Shown here: positions 52,309 to 61,521 of the stretch, piece by piece
Layout: each line of letters opens with the position of its first letter
How positions within the stretch are numbered: the stretch's first letter is position 1
Origin: Microcella putealis
GTDB taxonomy: Bacteria; Actinomycetota; Actinomycetes; Actinomycetales; Microbacteriaceae
NCBI RefSeq assembly: GCF_004216575.1
Contig: NZ_SGWW01000003.1
Span: 62,001 to 126,000, forward strand
Reading direction: 5' to 3'
DNA: 64,000 bases
Translations under genes and position numbers: made by a program
The notes under the pieces: model-generated
What the model was told of the DNA's origin: nothing
The model's input: the letters and a program-made list of their open reading frames with translations, nothing else
The model's database searches: none

Positions 52309-52329
52309 GTTGAGTCGCGTTGACTCAAG
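52309..52329. promoter_or_regulatory. HAIR operator (HspR site) upstream of clpB
   Basis: GTTGAGT-N7-ACTCAAG matches the actinobacterial HspR inverted repeat CTTGAGT-N7-ACTCAAG at 13 of 14 positions. It lies 43 bp upstream of the clpB ATG. Confidence 0.85.
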
Positions 52330-52460
52330 TTTACGCCTCGCTTCCTGAATGCGCCATGGCTGGCCACCCCGCTTTCTGGGGACCACCCGAACCGCGCGCA
52401 TTCGGCTCGCGCCGATGGTGCACTCACGAGACGATCAGACGACACCGATTGGATGCTCGA

Positions 52461-53123
52461 ATGACTTCCATTGGCATCATCGGTTCCGGAAACATCGGCT
52501 CGCAGCTGGCTCGCGCCTTCACGGCGCTCGGCCACGACGTCGTCATCGCCAACTCGCGCGGCCCCGCCTCGCTGACGGAACTCGTCAACGAGATCACCGC
52601 GAGCCCCGCGCTCGGTCGGATCACGGCGTCGACCGTGACCGAGGCCGCCAAGGCCGGCGAGATCGTCGTGCTCACGATCCCACTCGGCAAGGTGCCGACG
52701 CTGCCCCGCGACCTGTTCGACGGGCGCATCGTCATCGACACGGGCAACTACTACCCCCAGCGCGACGGCGAGATTGCGGCCCTCGAGGCCGAGACCGTGA
52801 CCACCGTCGAGTGGACGGCCCAGCACTTCGACGGCGGCACCTTCGTCAAGGCGTTCAACCACATCCCCGCCGTTGAGATCACGACACACGCGCAGCCCGC
52901 GGGCACCGATCACCGTCGCGCGCTCACCGTGCATGCCGACGACGAGGCCGCCAAGCAGCGGGTCTCGGCCCTGATCGACGCGATCGGGTTCGACCCCGTC
53001 GACGGCGGAACCCTGGCCGACAGCTGGCGCATTCAGCGCGACACCCCGGGCTACGGGCCGCGCCTCACCGCCGACGAGCTGGCGGCGAAGCTCGCAGAGG
53101 CGAAGCGCTACCGCGACATGTAG
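52461..53123 (+). CDS. NADP-dependent F420-type oxidoreductase family protein
   Basis: A 220-residue Rossmann protein of the NADP oxidoreductase/F420-dependent family (PF03807-like): IGIIGSGNIGSQLARAFTALGHDVVIANSRGP with an SR pair that fits NADP(H). Later conserved blocks are EIVVLTIPLGKVPTL, VIDTGNYYPQRDG and FVKAFNHIPA. Members reduce F420 or other small substrates; specificity cannot be decided. The start is the ATG at 52461; upstream frame crosses the HAIR site. Confidence 0.82.
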   Translation: MTSIGIIGSGNIGSQLARAFTALGHDVVIANSRGPASLTELVNEITASPALGRITASTVTEAAKAGEIVVLTIPLGKVPTLPRDLFDGRIVIDTGNYYPQRDGEIAALEAETVTTVEWTAQHFDGGTFVKAFNHIPAVEITTHAQPAGTDHRRALTVHADDEAAKQRVSALIDAIGFDPVDGGTLADSWRIQRDTPGYGPRLTADELAAKLAEAKRYRDM

Positions 53124-53153
53124 CGGCACGCCGCCTCGCGGTCAGCACCCCTC

Positions 53154-54308
53154 TCAGCGCCTCGTCGAGGCCGTCACCGTGAACTTGCGCGTGCGCGCGA
53201 GCTGTCGGGTCGGCCCGACGAGGCGTTCGAGCGTTGGACGGTAGGCGAGCGACGAGTTCCAGACGCAGCGCAGCTCGCCGCCGGGGCGCAGCACCCGCGC
53301 CGCCTCGCCGATCAGCCGGTGGGCGATGCCCGTCGCGACGGCGCCGCCCACGTGAAACGGCGGATTCAGCAGCACGAGGTCGACGCTCGCGTCGGCAAGG
53401 CTCGCGGCCCCGTCGTCGTGCCGCACCTCGATGGCCTCGGCTCCGTTCGCGGCCGCGGTGTGCCGTGCGCTCTCGACCGCGACCGCCGACACGTCCGACG
53501 CGATGATGTGCGCGCCGGGCAGGCGCCGGGCGAGCGCGACGGCGAGCACCCCCGAGCCGCACGCGAGATCGAGGGCGAGCCGCGCATCCGGTAGACCGTC
53601 GAGCGCGCCGAGCAGCGCGCGCGTTCCGATATCGATGCTCGCGCCCGCGAAGGTGCCGGCGACGGCGACGATGTCGACGCCGAGCTCGCTGTCGTGCGTG
53701 CGAGTGGGCTCGGCCGGGGCGACACCGGACCGCGGGCCCGTGGCCGTCAGCAGTCGTGCTTTGCCGCGGGCGAGAGACACGTCGACCCGCGCGAAGGCGC
53801 CCTCGAGTACGGCGTTCTGGCGCGGCGTCATGTGCTTCAGCATGTTGCCCGCGACGACGACGGCGGCCGGGTCGACGACTCGCGCGACGGCCCGGGCGAT
53901 CGCGTCGAGGCGCTCCAGCGAGCGGGGCAGACGCAGCAGCACGAGGCTCGCGCCCTCTGCCACCTCGTCCAACGACCGGGCCTCGACGGTGATCTCGGCA
54001 CCCAGCCGGGCGAGATTCGCCGCCGTCGCGTTCCGCGCCGCGACCGAATCCTGATGAACGGATGCGCGGCGCACGCCGAGCGCATTCAGCCCGGCCACCA
54101 GCGCGCCGTGGGCGTCGTCGATCACGGCGATGCGCGCATCCGGATCACGCATCAGCGACGGGTGACGCGCGACGACCTCGTCGAGCAGGTAGCGATCGGC
54201 GGCGTCGAACGCGCGCAGGCCGGATGTCGCCGCGTCGGCATGCGGCTGCAGCCGGGCGAACACCGCATCAAGCGGGCTGTCGACCGGGTGGGCGGGTGAG
54301 TCGGTCAC
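53154..54308 (-). CDS. RsmC/RlmG-like class I methyltransferase
   Basis: A 384-residue protein with two related Rossmann halves. The degenerate N-terminal half lacks a SAM motif. The C-terminal half has motif I LALDLACGSGVLAVALARRL and the catalytic NPPF (DLVLLNPPFHVGG), diagnostic of guanine-N2 rRNA methyltransferases RsmC/RlmG. Likely target 16S or 23S rRNA guanine. GTG 54308 has GGAGGA upstream; the longer frame is rejected. Confidence 0.85.
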   Translation of the reverse strand: MTDSPAHPVDSPLDAVFARLQPHADAATSGLRAFDAADRYLLDEVVARHPSLMRDPDARIAVIDDAHGALVAGLNALGVRRASVHQDSVAARNATAANLARLGAEITVEARSLDEVAEGASLVLLRLPRSLERLDAIARAVARVVDPAAVVVAGNMLKHMTPRQNAVLEGAFARVDVSLARGKARLLTATGPRSGVAPAEPTRTHDSELGVDIVAVAGTFAGASIDIGTRALLGALDGLPDARLALDLACGSGVLAVALARRLPGAHIIASDVSAVAVESARHTAAANGAEAIEVRHDDGAASLADASVDLVLLNPPFHVGGAVATGIAHRLIGEAARVLRPGGELRCVWNSSLAYRPTLERLVGPTRQLARTRKFTVTASTRR

Positions 54309-54394
54309 GCGGGTCCTCCGCGGGGAGTCTAGGCGCGACCGCATCGTCGACCTGCAAACGGGGGCCTCACGAACTGGGGTACGCGTCGCGTCGA

Positions 54395-54409
54395 GTGAAC
54401 GCCGTTCAC
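54395..54409. promoter_or_regulatory. Palindrome over the histidine kinase promoter
   Basis: GTGAAC-gcc-GTTCAC with 6-bp arms ends five bases before TACTGT (54415-54420), which is six bases from the kinase ATG. It therefore covers the -35/spacer region and is a likely operator. Confidence 0.5.
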
Positions 54410-54426
54410 AGGAGTACTGTCGCGCC

Positions 54427-56502
54427 ATGAGGCGTGAGCGGTCGGCGCGGCCCGATCGCGATGCGGGGGCGCAGTATTCGGCGCCGCATCCCGCCCAGCG
54501 CCTGCTCGTGGCTCCGCGGTGGATGCACCACGTCACCGCCGTCGGAATGGCCTCGCTCACGATTGGCCTCGGCGTCGCGTCGCTGATCATCATTCCCCCG
54601 GCCGGCACAGGTGCCGCGGTCTGGTGGCCGGCCGCCGGCACCGGGGTGCTATTCGCGCTGTTGTTCCGTGGGCCGGTGTGGATCCCGCTGAGCGTTATCG
54701 CCTTAACGGGCGTGCTCGCCAACCTTGCGGCCGGTCGACCCCTGTCGTTCGCCATCGCCGCGCTTGTGATTCTCACCGTCGAGGCCAGCGTCGTGCTCGC
54801 AATAGTTGGCCGGCACGGCGAACACGCGCGACTCAACGGTGTGCGCGGGCTGGGCCGGCTGTTTGTCGCCTGCGTCGCGGGGGCCCTCAGCCTCGCACTG
54901 CTGGGATCGACCTCGCTGTTCGTGCTGGCCGGGGCGCCGATCGTGTCGACCGCGATCGCCCTCACGCTCTCTCACCTCTCGGCGCTGCTGCTGATGGTGC
55001 CGATTGCGCTCGTTCCGCTGTCTCGGCGGGTGCTACGGGTCAAGCCCATTCGCATCATGGAAGGTGTGGCGCAGTTCACGGCCACACTCACGGTCGCAAC
55101 GATCTTGTTCTCGCCGGTGTTACCCGTGCCCTTGCTGTTTTTGCTGTTCCCTTTGTTCGCCTGGGCGGCCACGCGCTTTCGCCCGCTCTACGTCGTTGTG
55201 CAGCTTGCCGCCATCGCGCTGCTGATTCCCTCGCTGTTCTTGCTCGTCGGCGGACCGTACCTATCCATCACGAATGTGCCCACCCCCGGGCTGCTCGTCC
55301 AGCTATTCATGATTTCGGCCGCGATCACGACCCTGTTTCTCGCCGTCGGTCGCAGCGAGCGCGAGGCGCTGCTCGATGAGCGTGAGCGGCGGGCGGTGCT
55401 ACTACGGGGCGGCTTTATCGGTGCACAGGTTGGATTCCTCGTCGCACGACGCACCCCGAAAGGCGAGCTGAACATCGTCGACTCGAACGAGGTCGGTCGC
55501 CAGATGGCACAGGGCGGGTGGCTCGAGCCGATCATCGACGCCTGGCTGCACCACCCCCAAAACGACCTCACACAGGAGGTCACGCTCGACACGGGGCGTA
55601 GCTACCAGGTGTTCGCCAGCGTGACCGGCCACGCGCTGCACGAAGACGACGTCGCGTCGGCCGTGGGCATCCAGCTCGTCGAGATCACTGACACCATCGC
55701 CGCGCGCGATGCGCTCGCCCGCACCCTCGAACGCGAGCGCGCCGTCACGCTCGAGCTGCGCGAGCTAGCGCGCCAGAAAGACGTCTTCGTGTCGGCCGTC
55801 AGCCACGAACTGCGCACGCCGATCACGAGCATCCTGGGCTTTGCCGAGGAAATCGACGACACAGGCCCTGACGAGACCAAACAGGCCGCCGAAATCATCA
55901 TCCGCAACTCACGCCGCCTCGCCGCCATGGTCGAGCAGTTGTTGGAGCTCGGCCGCCTCGCGAGCCCCGAAACGCACCTGCACCTGGGCTCAGCGCGCCT
56001 CGATGCTCTCGTCGGCGAAGCGGTAGAAGAACAGTCCGTCGCCGCCGAACGCGCCGGGCTCATGGTCGATACCGACCTCCACGCCGACGGGCGCGAGGTT
56101 CTCATCGAGCCCCTGAGCCTCGGGCGCGTGCTGACGAATCTGCTGTCGAACGCCATCAAGTTCACGCCCCGCGGTGGCATCGTGCGGGTGAGCACGAACG
56201 CCCACGGGCCCCGCGCGATCATCATGGTTGACGACTCCGGCGTGGGAATCAGCCCCGACGAACGCCACCGCGTCTTCGACCGCTTCTACCGATCGGCCAG
56301 CGAAGAAAAGCTGGCCACGCCCGGCACCGGTCTCGGCCTGCCGATCGTCAAGGCCCTCGTCGAGTCGGCCGGCGGCACGATCACGATCGACGACTCGCCG
56401 ATCGGAGGCACCCGTTTCATCGTCGAGCTGCCCCTCGCGTCGAGCGGCCCGATGACCGGCTCGATTCAGCTGCGACGGAACGGTCGCCAGACCACCAGCT
56501 GA
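54427..56502 (+). CDS. Orphan membrane histidine kinase with MASE1-like sensor
   Basis: A 691-residue kinase. Residues about 40-310 contain eight to ten hydrophobic helices resembling a MASE1 sensor (WWPAAGTGVLFALLFRGPVW). A PAS-like segment (about 320-430) follows, then HisKA with VSAVSHELRTPITSILGFAEE (His460) and HATPase (NLLSNAIKFTPRGG, DSGVGISPDERHRVFDRFYR, GTGLGLPIVK). No response regulator adjoins. Leaderless-type start (TACTGT, six bases, ATG). Its 3' end overlaps the 3' end of hspR by 37 bp. Confidence 0.9.
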   Translation: MRRERSARPDRDAGAQYSAPHPAQRLLVAPRWMHHVTAVGMASLTIGLGVASLIIIPPAGTGAAVWWPAAGTGVLFALLFRGPVWIPLSVIALTGVLANLAAGRPLSFAIAALVILTVEASVVLAIVGRHGEHARLNGVRGLGRLFVACVAGALSLALLGSTSLFVLAGAPIVSTAIALTLSHLSALLLMVPIALVPLSRRVLRVKPIRIMEGVAQFTATLTVATILFSPVLPVPLLFLLFPLFAWAATRFRPLYVVVQLAAIALLIPSLFLLVGGPYLSITNVPTPGLLVQLFMISAAITTLFLAVGRSEREALLDERERRAVLLRGGFIGAQVGFLVARRTPKGELNIVDSNEVGRQMAQGGWLEPIIDAWLHHPQNDLTQEVTLDTGRSYQVFASVTGHALHEDDVASAVGIQLVEITDTIAARDALARTLERERAVTLELRELARQKDVFVSAVSHELRTPITSILGFAEEIDDTGPDETKQAAEIIIRNSRRLAAMVEQLLELGRLASPETHLHLGSARLDALVGEAVEEQSVAAERAGLMVDTDLHADGREVLIEPLSLGRVLTNLLSNAIKFTPRGGIVRVSTNAHGPRAIIMVDDSGVGISPDERHRVFDRFYRSASEEKLATPGTGLGLPIVKALVESAGGTITIDDSPIGGTRFIVELPLASSGPMTGSIQLRRNGRQTTS

Positions 56503-56891
56503 TTCGATTTTTGGATGCGCGTCCCGGCCTTGATCGAGACGACCTCACCCTCAGCACCCGCCGCGAACACGCGGCGACCGGGGCTCTTCAGCAGCTCGTC
56601 GGCGAGCGCCGCCTCCAGCTCGCGCACGCGCGAGCGCAGGTGCTGCACCTCGTTCTCGAGCTCGAGGATGCGGCGAATGCCCTCGAGATTCAACCCCTCT
56701 GCCGAGAGTCTCGCGATCTCGCGCAGCTGCACGACGTCGCGCATCGAGTAGCGGCGACTCTGCCCGGCGGTGCGGGTGGGCGAGACGAGGCCGAGGCGGT
56801 CGTACTGCCGCAGGGTCTGCGGGTGCATCCCGGCGAGCTCGGCGGCGACCGCAATCGCGAACATCGGGGTGTTCTCGTCCACGGTCGTCAT
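56466..56891 (-). CDS. hspR: Heat-shock repressor HspR (MerR family)
   Basis: A 141-residue MerR-family regulator. The winged HTH is FAIAVAAELAGMHPQTLRQYDRLGLVSPTRTAGQSRRYSMRDV (about residues 11-53), then the dimerisation coil LELENEVQHLRSRVRELEAAL. HspR with DnaK as co-repressor shuts off dnaK and clpB operons at HAIR sites. ATG 56891 has AAGGAGG upstream. It is the last gene of the dnaK operon, 33 bp after dnaJ. Confidence 0.93.
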   Translation of the reverse strand: MTTVDENTPMFAIAVAAELAGMHPQTLRQYDRLGLVSPTRTAGQSRRYSMRDVVQLREIARLSAEGLNLEGIRRILELENEVQHLRSRVRELEAALADELLKSPGRRVFAAGAEGEVVSIKAGTRIQKSNQLVVWRPFRRS

Positions 56892-56924
56892 TCTCGCCTC
56901 CTTCGGCCGCCTCGGCACGCGCGG

Positions 56925-57893
56925 CTAACCGCGCGCCCGCAGGATCAGGTCGTCGCGGGGGTTCTCATCGGGCAGAGTCTTCGCGAAGGCCTCGAGCTTC
57001 TTCTGCGCCTCGGCGCTCAGGTGTGACGGCACCGCGACCTGCACGGTCGCCAGCAGGTCGCCCGTGCCCTTCGCGCTCGTGACCCCGCGGCCCTTCACGC
57101 GCAGCACGCGGCCGCTCGGCGTGCCGGGCGCGACCTTCAGTCGCACCGGTTCGCCGCCGAGCGTCGGCACCTCGATCGTGGCGCCGAGGGCTGCCTCGAC
57201 GAAGGTCACCGGCACGTCGACGCGCAGGTTCAGCCCATCGCGCTCGAAGACGGGGTGCGGGCGCACACGCACGGTCAACACGAGGTCGCCCGGCTCACCG
57301 CCGGTCATGCTGGCCTCGCCCTTGCCCTTGAGGCGAATCTTCTGGCCGTCGGCGACGCCCGCGGGCACCTTGACGGTCAGCGGTCGGCCGCCCTGGCGCT
57401 CGAGCGTCACCGTGTCACCCGACACCGCCGTCATGAACTCGAGGCTGACCTCGGCCGTCTGGTCGCGACCCTTCTGCGGCCCCCCGCGGAATCCGGTCGA
57501 CGCCCCGCCGGGGAAGCCGCCGCCCCCGCCGAACAGGCCGCCGAAGATGTCCTCGAAACCGCCCTGAGACGCGCGTCCGCGCGAGGGCCCGCCGAACATC
57601 CCCCCAAAGACGTCCTCGAAGCCGCCGGGCGAGCCGCCCGCCGAAAAGCGGGCACCCGAGCCCATGGCGCGCAACTGGTCGTATTCGGCCCGCTGCTGCG
57701 GGTCGCTCAACACCGCGTACGCCTCGCTGATGCTCTTGAACCGCGCCTCGGCGGCAGCATCACCCGGGTTGGAATCGGGGTGATACTGCCGCGCGAGCGT
57801 GCGGTAGACCTTCTTCAGCTCGGCGTCGCTGACGTCCTTCTGCACGCCGAGCGTGGCGTAGAAGTCTTTCTCGAACCAGTCGTTGCTGGCCAC
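56925..57893 (-). CDS. dnaJ: J-domain co-chaperone without zinc finger
   Basis: A 322-residue J-protein. The J-domain (residues about 10-73) has HPD in QYHPDSNPG. The Gly/Phe region has the near-duplicate GGFEDVFGGMFGG and GGFEDIFGGLFGG. The C-terminal substrate-binding domains CTDI/CTDII follow from about residue 135. There are no CxxCxGxG zinc repeats, so this is a type B (CbpA/DnaJB) protein. It delivers clients to the DnaK encoded in the same operon. Confidence 0.93.
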   Translation of the reverse strand: MASNDWFEKDFYATLGVQKDVSDAELKKVYRTLARQYHPDSNPGDAAAEARFKSISEAYAVLSDPQQRAEYDQLRAMGSGARFSAGGSPGGFEDVFGGMFGGPSRGRASQGGFEDIFGGLFGGGGGFPGGASTGFRGGPQKGRDQTAEVSLEFMTAVSGDTVTLERQGGRPLTVKVPAGVADGQKIRLKGKGEASMTGGEPGDLVLTVRVRPHPVFERDGLNLRVDVPVTFVEAALGATIEVPTLGGEPVRLKVAPGTPSGRVLRVKGRGVTSAKGTGDLLATVQVAVPSHLSAEAQKKLEAFAKTLPDENPRDDLILRARG

Positions 57894-57901
57894 AGAGCCT
57901 C

Positions 57902-58552
57902 CTAGCCTTCGGGGGTGAAGACGGCCACCTTCGCGGGTCGAACCAGCCGATCGCCGAGGGCGTAGCCGACCTCGATGACGTCGCCGACCACGTTCGCGGT
58001 GACGTCGGGCTTCGGCAGCTGCACGATCGCCTCGTGGAAGTTCGGGTCGAACGGCTCGCCCAACTCTCCGATGCGCCGCAGGCCGTACTTCTCGAAGCCG
58101 CCGCGCAGCTTCTGCGCCACCAGCTCGAGCGGGCTGCCCTCGAGGTCACCGTGCTGTTGGGCACGGTCGAGGTCGTCGATGGCGGGCAGCAGGCTGCGGA
58201 TCACCTCGGCGATGACGGCCTCGCGGTTCGCGGCGCGGTCGCGCTCGACGCGGGTGCGGAAGTTCGCGAGCTCCGCCTCCGCGCGCGCGGCGCGGTCGCG
58301 GTACTCGGCGATCTCGGCCTGACCGGCCTCCGAGAGGATGTGGTCGATGTCAGCGTCGAGGCTGTTGCCCGACTCTGAGACCTCCACGTCGGCATCCTCG
58401 GCCGCGATCAGATCGTCGACCGTTTCCGCGTCGGTCGGGGCGCCATCCTCGGCGAGCGGAGTGGTGTCCTCGGGGACACCGGCCGCCTCACCGTGGTCGA
58501 CACCCGTGTCGTCGGGCTCGCCGCCGTTCTTCTTGCGCTTTTTCGCCGACAT
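57902..58552 (-). CDS. grpE: Nucleotide exchange factor GrpE
   Basis: A 216-residue GrpE with a disordered, acidic N-terminus (to about residue 75). A long coiled coil (AEYRDRAARAEAELANFRTRVERDRAANRE) and the beta-wing domain follow (LGEPFDPNFHEAIVQLPKPDVTANVVGDVIEVGYALGDRLVRPAKVAVF). It releases ADP from DnaK. It starts four bases after the dnaK stop region and precedes dnaJ by 8 bp. Confidence 0.95.
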   Translation of the reverse strand: MSAKKRKKNGGEPDDTGVDHGEAAGVPEDTTPLAEDGAPTDAETVDDLIAAEDADVEVSESGNSLDADIDHILSEAGQAEIAEYRDRAARAEAELANFRTRVERDRAANREAVIAEVIRSLLPAIDDLDRAQQHGDLEGSPLELVAQKLRGGFEKYGLRRIGELGEPFDPNFHEAIVQLPKPDVTANVVGDVIEVGYALGDRLVRPAKVAVFTPEG

Positions 58553-58556
58553 CGGT

Positions 58557-60422
58557 CTACTTCTTGTCCTTGTCGTCTTCGTCGTCGACGATCTCGGCGT
58601 CGACCACGTCCTCGTCGTCCTTCGACGGCTCGGCGTTTTCGGATGCGCCCTCTGCGCCGGCAGCGTCGGCCTGCGACGCGGCGTAGATCGCCTCGCCCAG
58701 CTTCGTCTGCGAGGCGTTGAGCTTGTCGAAGGCGGTCTTCACGGCCTCGTCATCGTCACCGGCGAGCGCCGTCTTGAGCGCGTCGACGTCAGCCTGAACC
58801 TCGGTCTTCACGTCGTCGGGCAGCTTGTCCTCGTTCTCCTTGATGAGCTTGTCGATCGAGTAGGCGAGCTGTTCGGCGTTGTTGCGCACCTCGGCGGCCT
58901 CACGGCGCTTCTTGTCTTCCTCGGCGTGCTCTTCGGCCTCGCGCACCATGCGCTCGATGTCGTCCTTCGGCAGCGACGAGCCACCGGTGATCGTCATCGA
59001 CTGCTCCTTGCCGGTGCCCTTGTCCTTCGCGCTCACGTGCACGATGCCGTTCGCGTCGATGTCGAAGGTGACCTCGATCTGCGGGATTCCGCGCGGCGCC
59101 GGCGCGATGCCGGTCAGCTCGAACGTGCCGAGGTTCTTGTTGTCGCGGGTGAACTCGCGCTCGCCCTGGAACACCTGAATCGCGACCGACGGCTGGTTGT
59201 CGTCGGCGGTCGTGAACGTCTCCGAGCGCTTCGTCGGAATCGCGGTGTTGCGCTCGATGAGCTTCGTCATGATGCCGCCCTTGGTCTCGATGCCGAGGCT
59301 CAAGGGGGTGACGTCGATGAGCAGCACGTCCTTGCGCTCACCCTTCAGCACGCCGGCCTGCAGGGCGGCCCCCACGGCGACGACCTCATCCGGGTTCACG
59401 CCCTTGTTGGGCTCCTGGCCGCCGGTGAGCTTCTTCACCATTTCGGCCACGGCGGGCATGCGGGTCGAGCCACCGACAAGCACGACGTGGGCGATGTCGC
59501 CAACCTTGACGCCGGCCTCGCGGATCACGTCTTCGAACGGCTTCTTGGTGCGCTCGAGCAGGTCGCTCGTGAGCTCTTCGAACTTGGCGCGGCTGAGCGT
59601 CTCGTCGAGGTTCGCCGGGCCGTTCTCGGTGAGCGAGAGGTACGGCAGCTGGATGCTCGTCGAGGTCGAGCTCGACAGCTCCTTCTTCGCCTGCTCGGCT
59701 GCCTCCTTGAGGCGTTGCTTGGCGATCTTGTCGCCCGAGACGTCGACGCCGGTCGAGTCCTTGAAGCGCTTGGCGAGGTAGTCGACGACGCGCTCGTCCC
59801 AGTCGTCACCGCCGAGGCGGTTGTCACCGGCGGTCGAGCGCACCTGGATGGTCGAGAAGTCGTCGTCCTTGCCCACCTCGAGCAGGCTGACGTCGAACGT
59901 GCCGCCACCGAGGTCGAAGACGAGGATCAGCTCGTCCTCCTTGCCCTTGTCGAGGCCGTAGGCGAGGGCGGCCGCGGTGGGCTCGTTGATGATGCGCAGC
60001 ACGTTGAGGCCGGCGATCTCGCCGGCGTCCTTCGTGGCCTGACGCTCGGCGTCGTTGAAGTAGGCGGGAACGGTGATGACCGCGTCGGTGACGGGCTCGC
60101 CCAGGTACTGCTCGGCGTCGCGCTTCAGCTTCGCGAGAATACGCGCCGACAGCTCCTGCGGCGTGTACTTCTTGTCGTCGATTTCCTTCTTCCAGTCGGT
60201 GCCCATGTGGCGCTTGACGGAAGCGATGGTGCGGTCGACGTTCGTGACGGCCTGGCGCTTCGCAGTCTCGCCGACGAGCACCTCCCCGTCCTTCGTGAAG
60301 GCGACGACCGAGGGGGTCGTGCGGAAACCTTCTGCGTTGGCGATGACGGTGGGTTCGCCACCTTCGAGGACGGAGACGACGGAGTTGGTGGTTCCGAGGT
60401 CGATGCCGACGGCACGAGCCAT
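58557..60422 (-). CDS. dnaK: Chaperone DnaK (Hsp70)
   Basis: A 621-residue Hsp70. The ATPase domain starts [20 protein letters not shown] with the phosphate-2 loop [17 protein letters not shown] and the adenosine motif [17 protein letters not shown]. The linker is [16 protein letters not shown], then the substrate-binding domain and a lid ending in acidic DDEDDKDKK. First gene of dnaK-grpE-dnaJ-hspR. The 5' region carries two HAIR-like sites. Confidence 0.98.
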   Translation of the reverse strand: MARAVGIDLGTTNSVVSVLEGGEPTVIANAEGFRTTPSVVAFTKDGEVLVGETAKRQAVTNVDRTIASVKRHMGTDWKKEIDDKKYTPQELSARILAKLKRDAEQYLGEPVTDAVITVPAYFNDAERQATKDAGEIAGLNVLRIINEPTAAALAYGLDKGKEDELILVFDLGGGTFDVSLLEVGKDDDFSTIQVRSTAGDNRLGGDDWDERVVDYLAKRFKDSTGVDVSGDKIAKQRLKEAAEQAKKELSSSTSTSIQLPYLSLTENGPANLDETLSRAKFEELTSDLLERTKKPFEDVIREAGVKVGDIAHVVLVGGSTRMPAVAEMVKKLTGGQEPNKGVNPDEVVAVGAALQAGVLKGERKDVLLIDVTPLSLGIETKGGIMTKLIERNTAIPTKRSETFTTADDNQPSVAIQVFQGEREFTRDNKNLGTFELTGIAPAPRGIPQIEVTFDIDANGIVHVSAKDKGTGKEQSMTITGGSSLPKDDIERMVREAEEHAEEDKKRREAAEVRNNAEQLAYSIDKLIKENEDKLPDDVKTEVQADVDALKTALAGDDDEAVKTAFDKLNASQTKLGEAIYAASQADAAGAEGASENAEPSKDDEDVVDAEIVDDEDDKDKK

Positions 60423-60528
60423 GGTGGTGCTCCTTCTGGTTGTTCTGTCTGATCAGGGAGATCGAGATCGTGAAGCGTGTGATCGGGAAGATCGTGGGGC
60501 GCGAGTGATCCCAGGGTCGAGATCAAAG

Positions 60529-60549
60529 GTTGAGTCGCGCAATATCAAG
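60529..60549. promoter_or_regulatory. HAIR-like site 1 upstream of dnaK
   Basis: GTTGAGT-N7-TATCAAG, a partial match to the HspR consensus with a well-kept left half. It lies about 110 bp upstream of the dnaK ATG and near a TTGACA box on the minus strand (60576-60571). Confidence 0.6.
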
Positions 60550-60591
60550 TTTGAGATTCGGGATGCACGCTGTCAAGTTCGCGGGCCAAAA

Positions 60592-60612
60592 CTTGCGTCA
60601 CGCTGACTCAAC
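60592..60612. promoter_or_regulatory. HAIR-like site 2 upstream of dnaK
   Basis: CTTGCGT-N7-ACTCAAC, two mismatches to the HspR consensus, 43 bp further upstream than site 1. Two sites would allow cooperative HspR-DnaK repression. It may also touch the promoter of the divergent collagen-like gene. Confidence 0.65.
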
Positions 60613-60688
60613 TCTCAGCTATTCCGCTGGCGGTGGGCGCAACCCTAGACTCGGCCGCGACGGCGTGAGACCGCCAGGAAGCAGGCCG

Positions 60689-61465
60689 ATGATGCCCTCC
60701 ACCCCCACCGCATCTCCCGCCACCCCCGTCGCGCGCTCGCGTCGTACCGCCTGGCGCGGGCCACTGGCCATCGCGGGTGTCGCGCTCCTCGCTGTTGGCG
60801 CAGCCGGATGCACACCCACCGGCGAACTCGACGATGCGGCTCTGCAAGCGGCAGTCGAGGCCTATCTCGCCGAGAACCCGATCGCGGGCGAGGCCGGTGA
60901 GCCTGGCGCTGACGGAGCGGACGGGATTGACGGGGCCGACGGCGCCGACGGGGCCGATGGCGCGCCCGGCCCGCGGGGCCCGGCCGGCAGCGTGGGTGCG
61001 ACCGGTGCGACCGGCCCGCAGGGTGCCACGGGCTCACCCGGACCGCGAGGTCCGCAGGGCGAAATGGGACCCCAGGGAGAAACCGGCCCGCAGGGCGAAG
61101 CTGGCCCGCAGGGTGAGGCAGGCCCTCAGGGCCCTCAAGGCGTCCCCGGCCCGCAGGGCCCTCAGGGCGAAATCGGGCCGCAAGGGCCCGCGGGCAGCGC
61201 GTGGGAGACGTACGTGAACACCGAGAGGCTTACCGGTGATGCGTGGCAGGGAGGCCAAGAGTTCCGGTACGAACTGAGCTGCAACGCGGGTGACCTCGCC
61301 CTGACCGGCGGGTGGGAGACGACCAGCGAGTCTCCGGCGACGGCGTTTTCAGTGACGCGTTCGCAGGTAGTCGCTGAGACGTTCACCGTCGGGTTCACGT
61401 CCACTTCAACCGTTTTCGGTGTGGTCACCACTGTCCGCGTGCTGTGTGCCGACCTCACTCCGTGA
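60689..61465 (+). CDS. Collagen-like triple-helix lipoprotein
   Basis: A 258-residue putative lipoprotein. The signal peptide has lipobox AAGC (about residue 34). An acidic helix follows, then about 33 continuous Gly-X-Y triplets (residues about 65-165; first GADGADG-type acidic triplets, then GPQGE-type), and a C-terminal beta domain of about 85 residues with two Cys. Bacterial collagen-like stalks trimerise and project a head domain; here it would be lipid-anchored. ATG 60692 is an equally possible start. Confidence 0.82.
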   Translation: MMPSTPTASPATPVARSRRTAWRGPLAIAGVALLAVGAAGCTPTGELDDAALQAAVEAYLAENPIAGEAGEPGADGADGIDGADGADGADGAPGPRGPAGSVGATGATGPQGATGSPGPRGPQGEMGPQGETGPQGEAGPQGEAGPQGPQGVPGPQGPQGEIGPQGPAGSAWETYVNTERLTGDAWQGGQEFRYELSCNAGDLALTGGWETTSESPATAFSVTRSQVVAETFTVGFTSTSTVFGVVTTVRVLCADLTP

Positions 61466-61521
61466 CGCACGCGCGGCCCGTCGGCAACCCCGCGTTTACC
61501 GCGCGGCAGTAGCGTGAGCAC

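Noticed and set aside
58338..60452. 704-codon open frame antisense to dnaK
   Set aside because: dnaK is unmistakable on the minus strand; antisense frames over dnaK are a well-known artefact.
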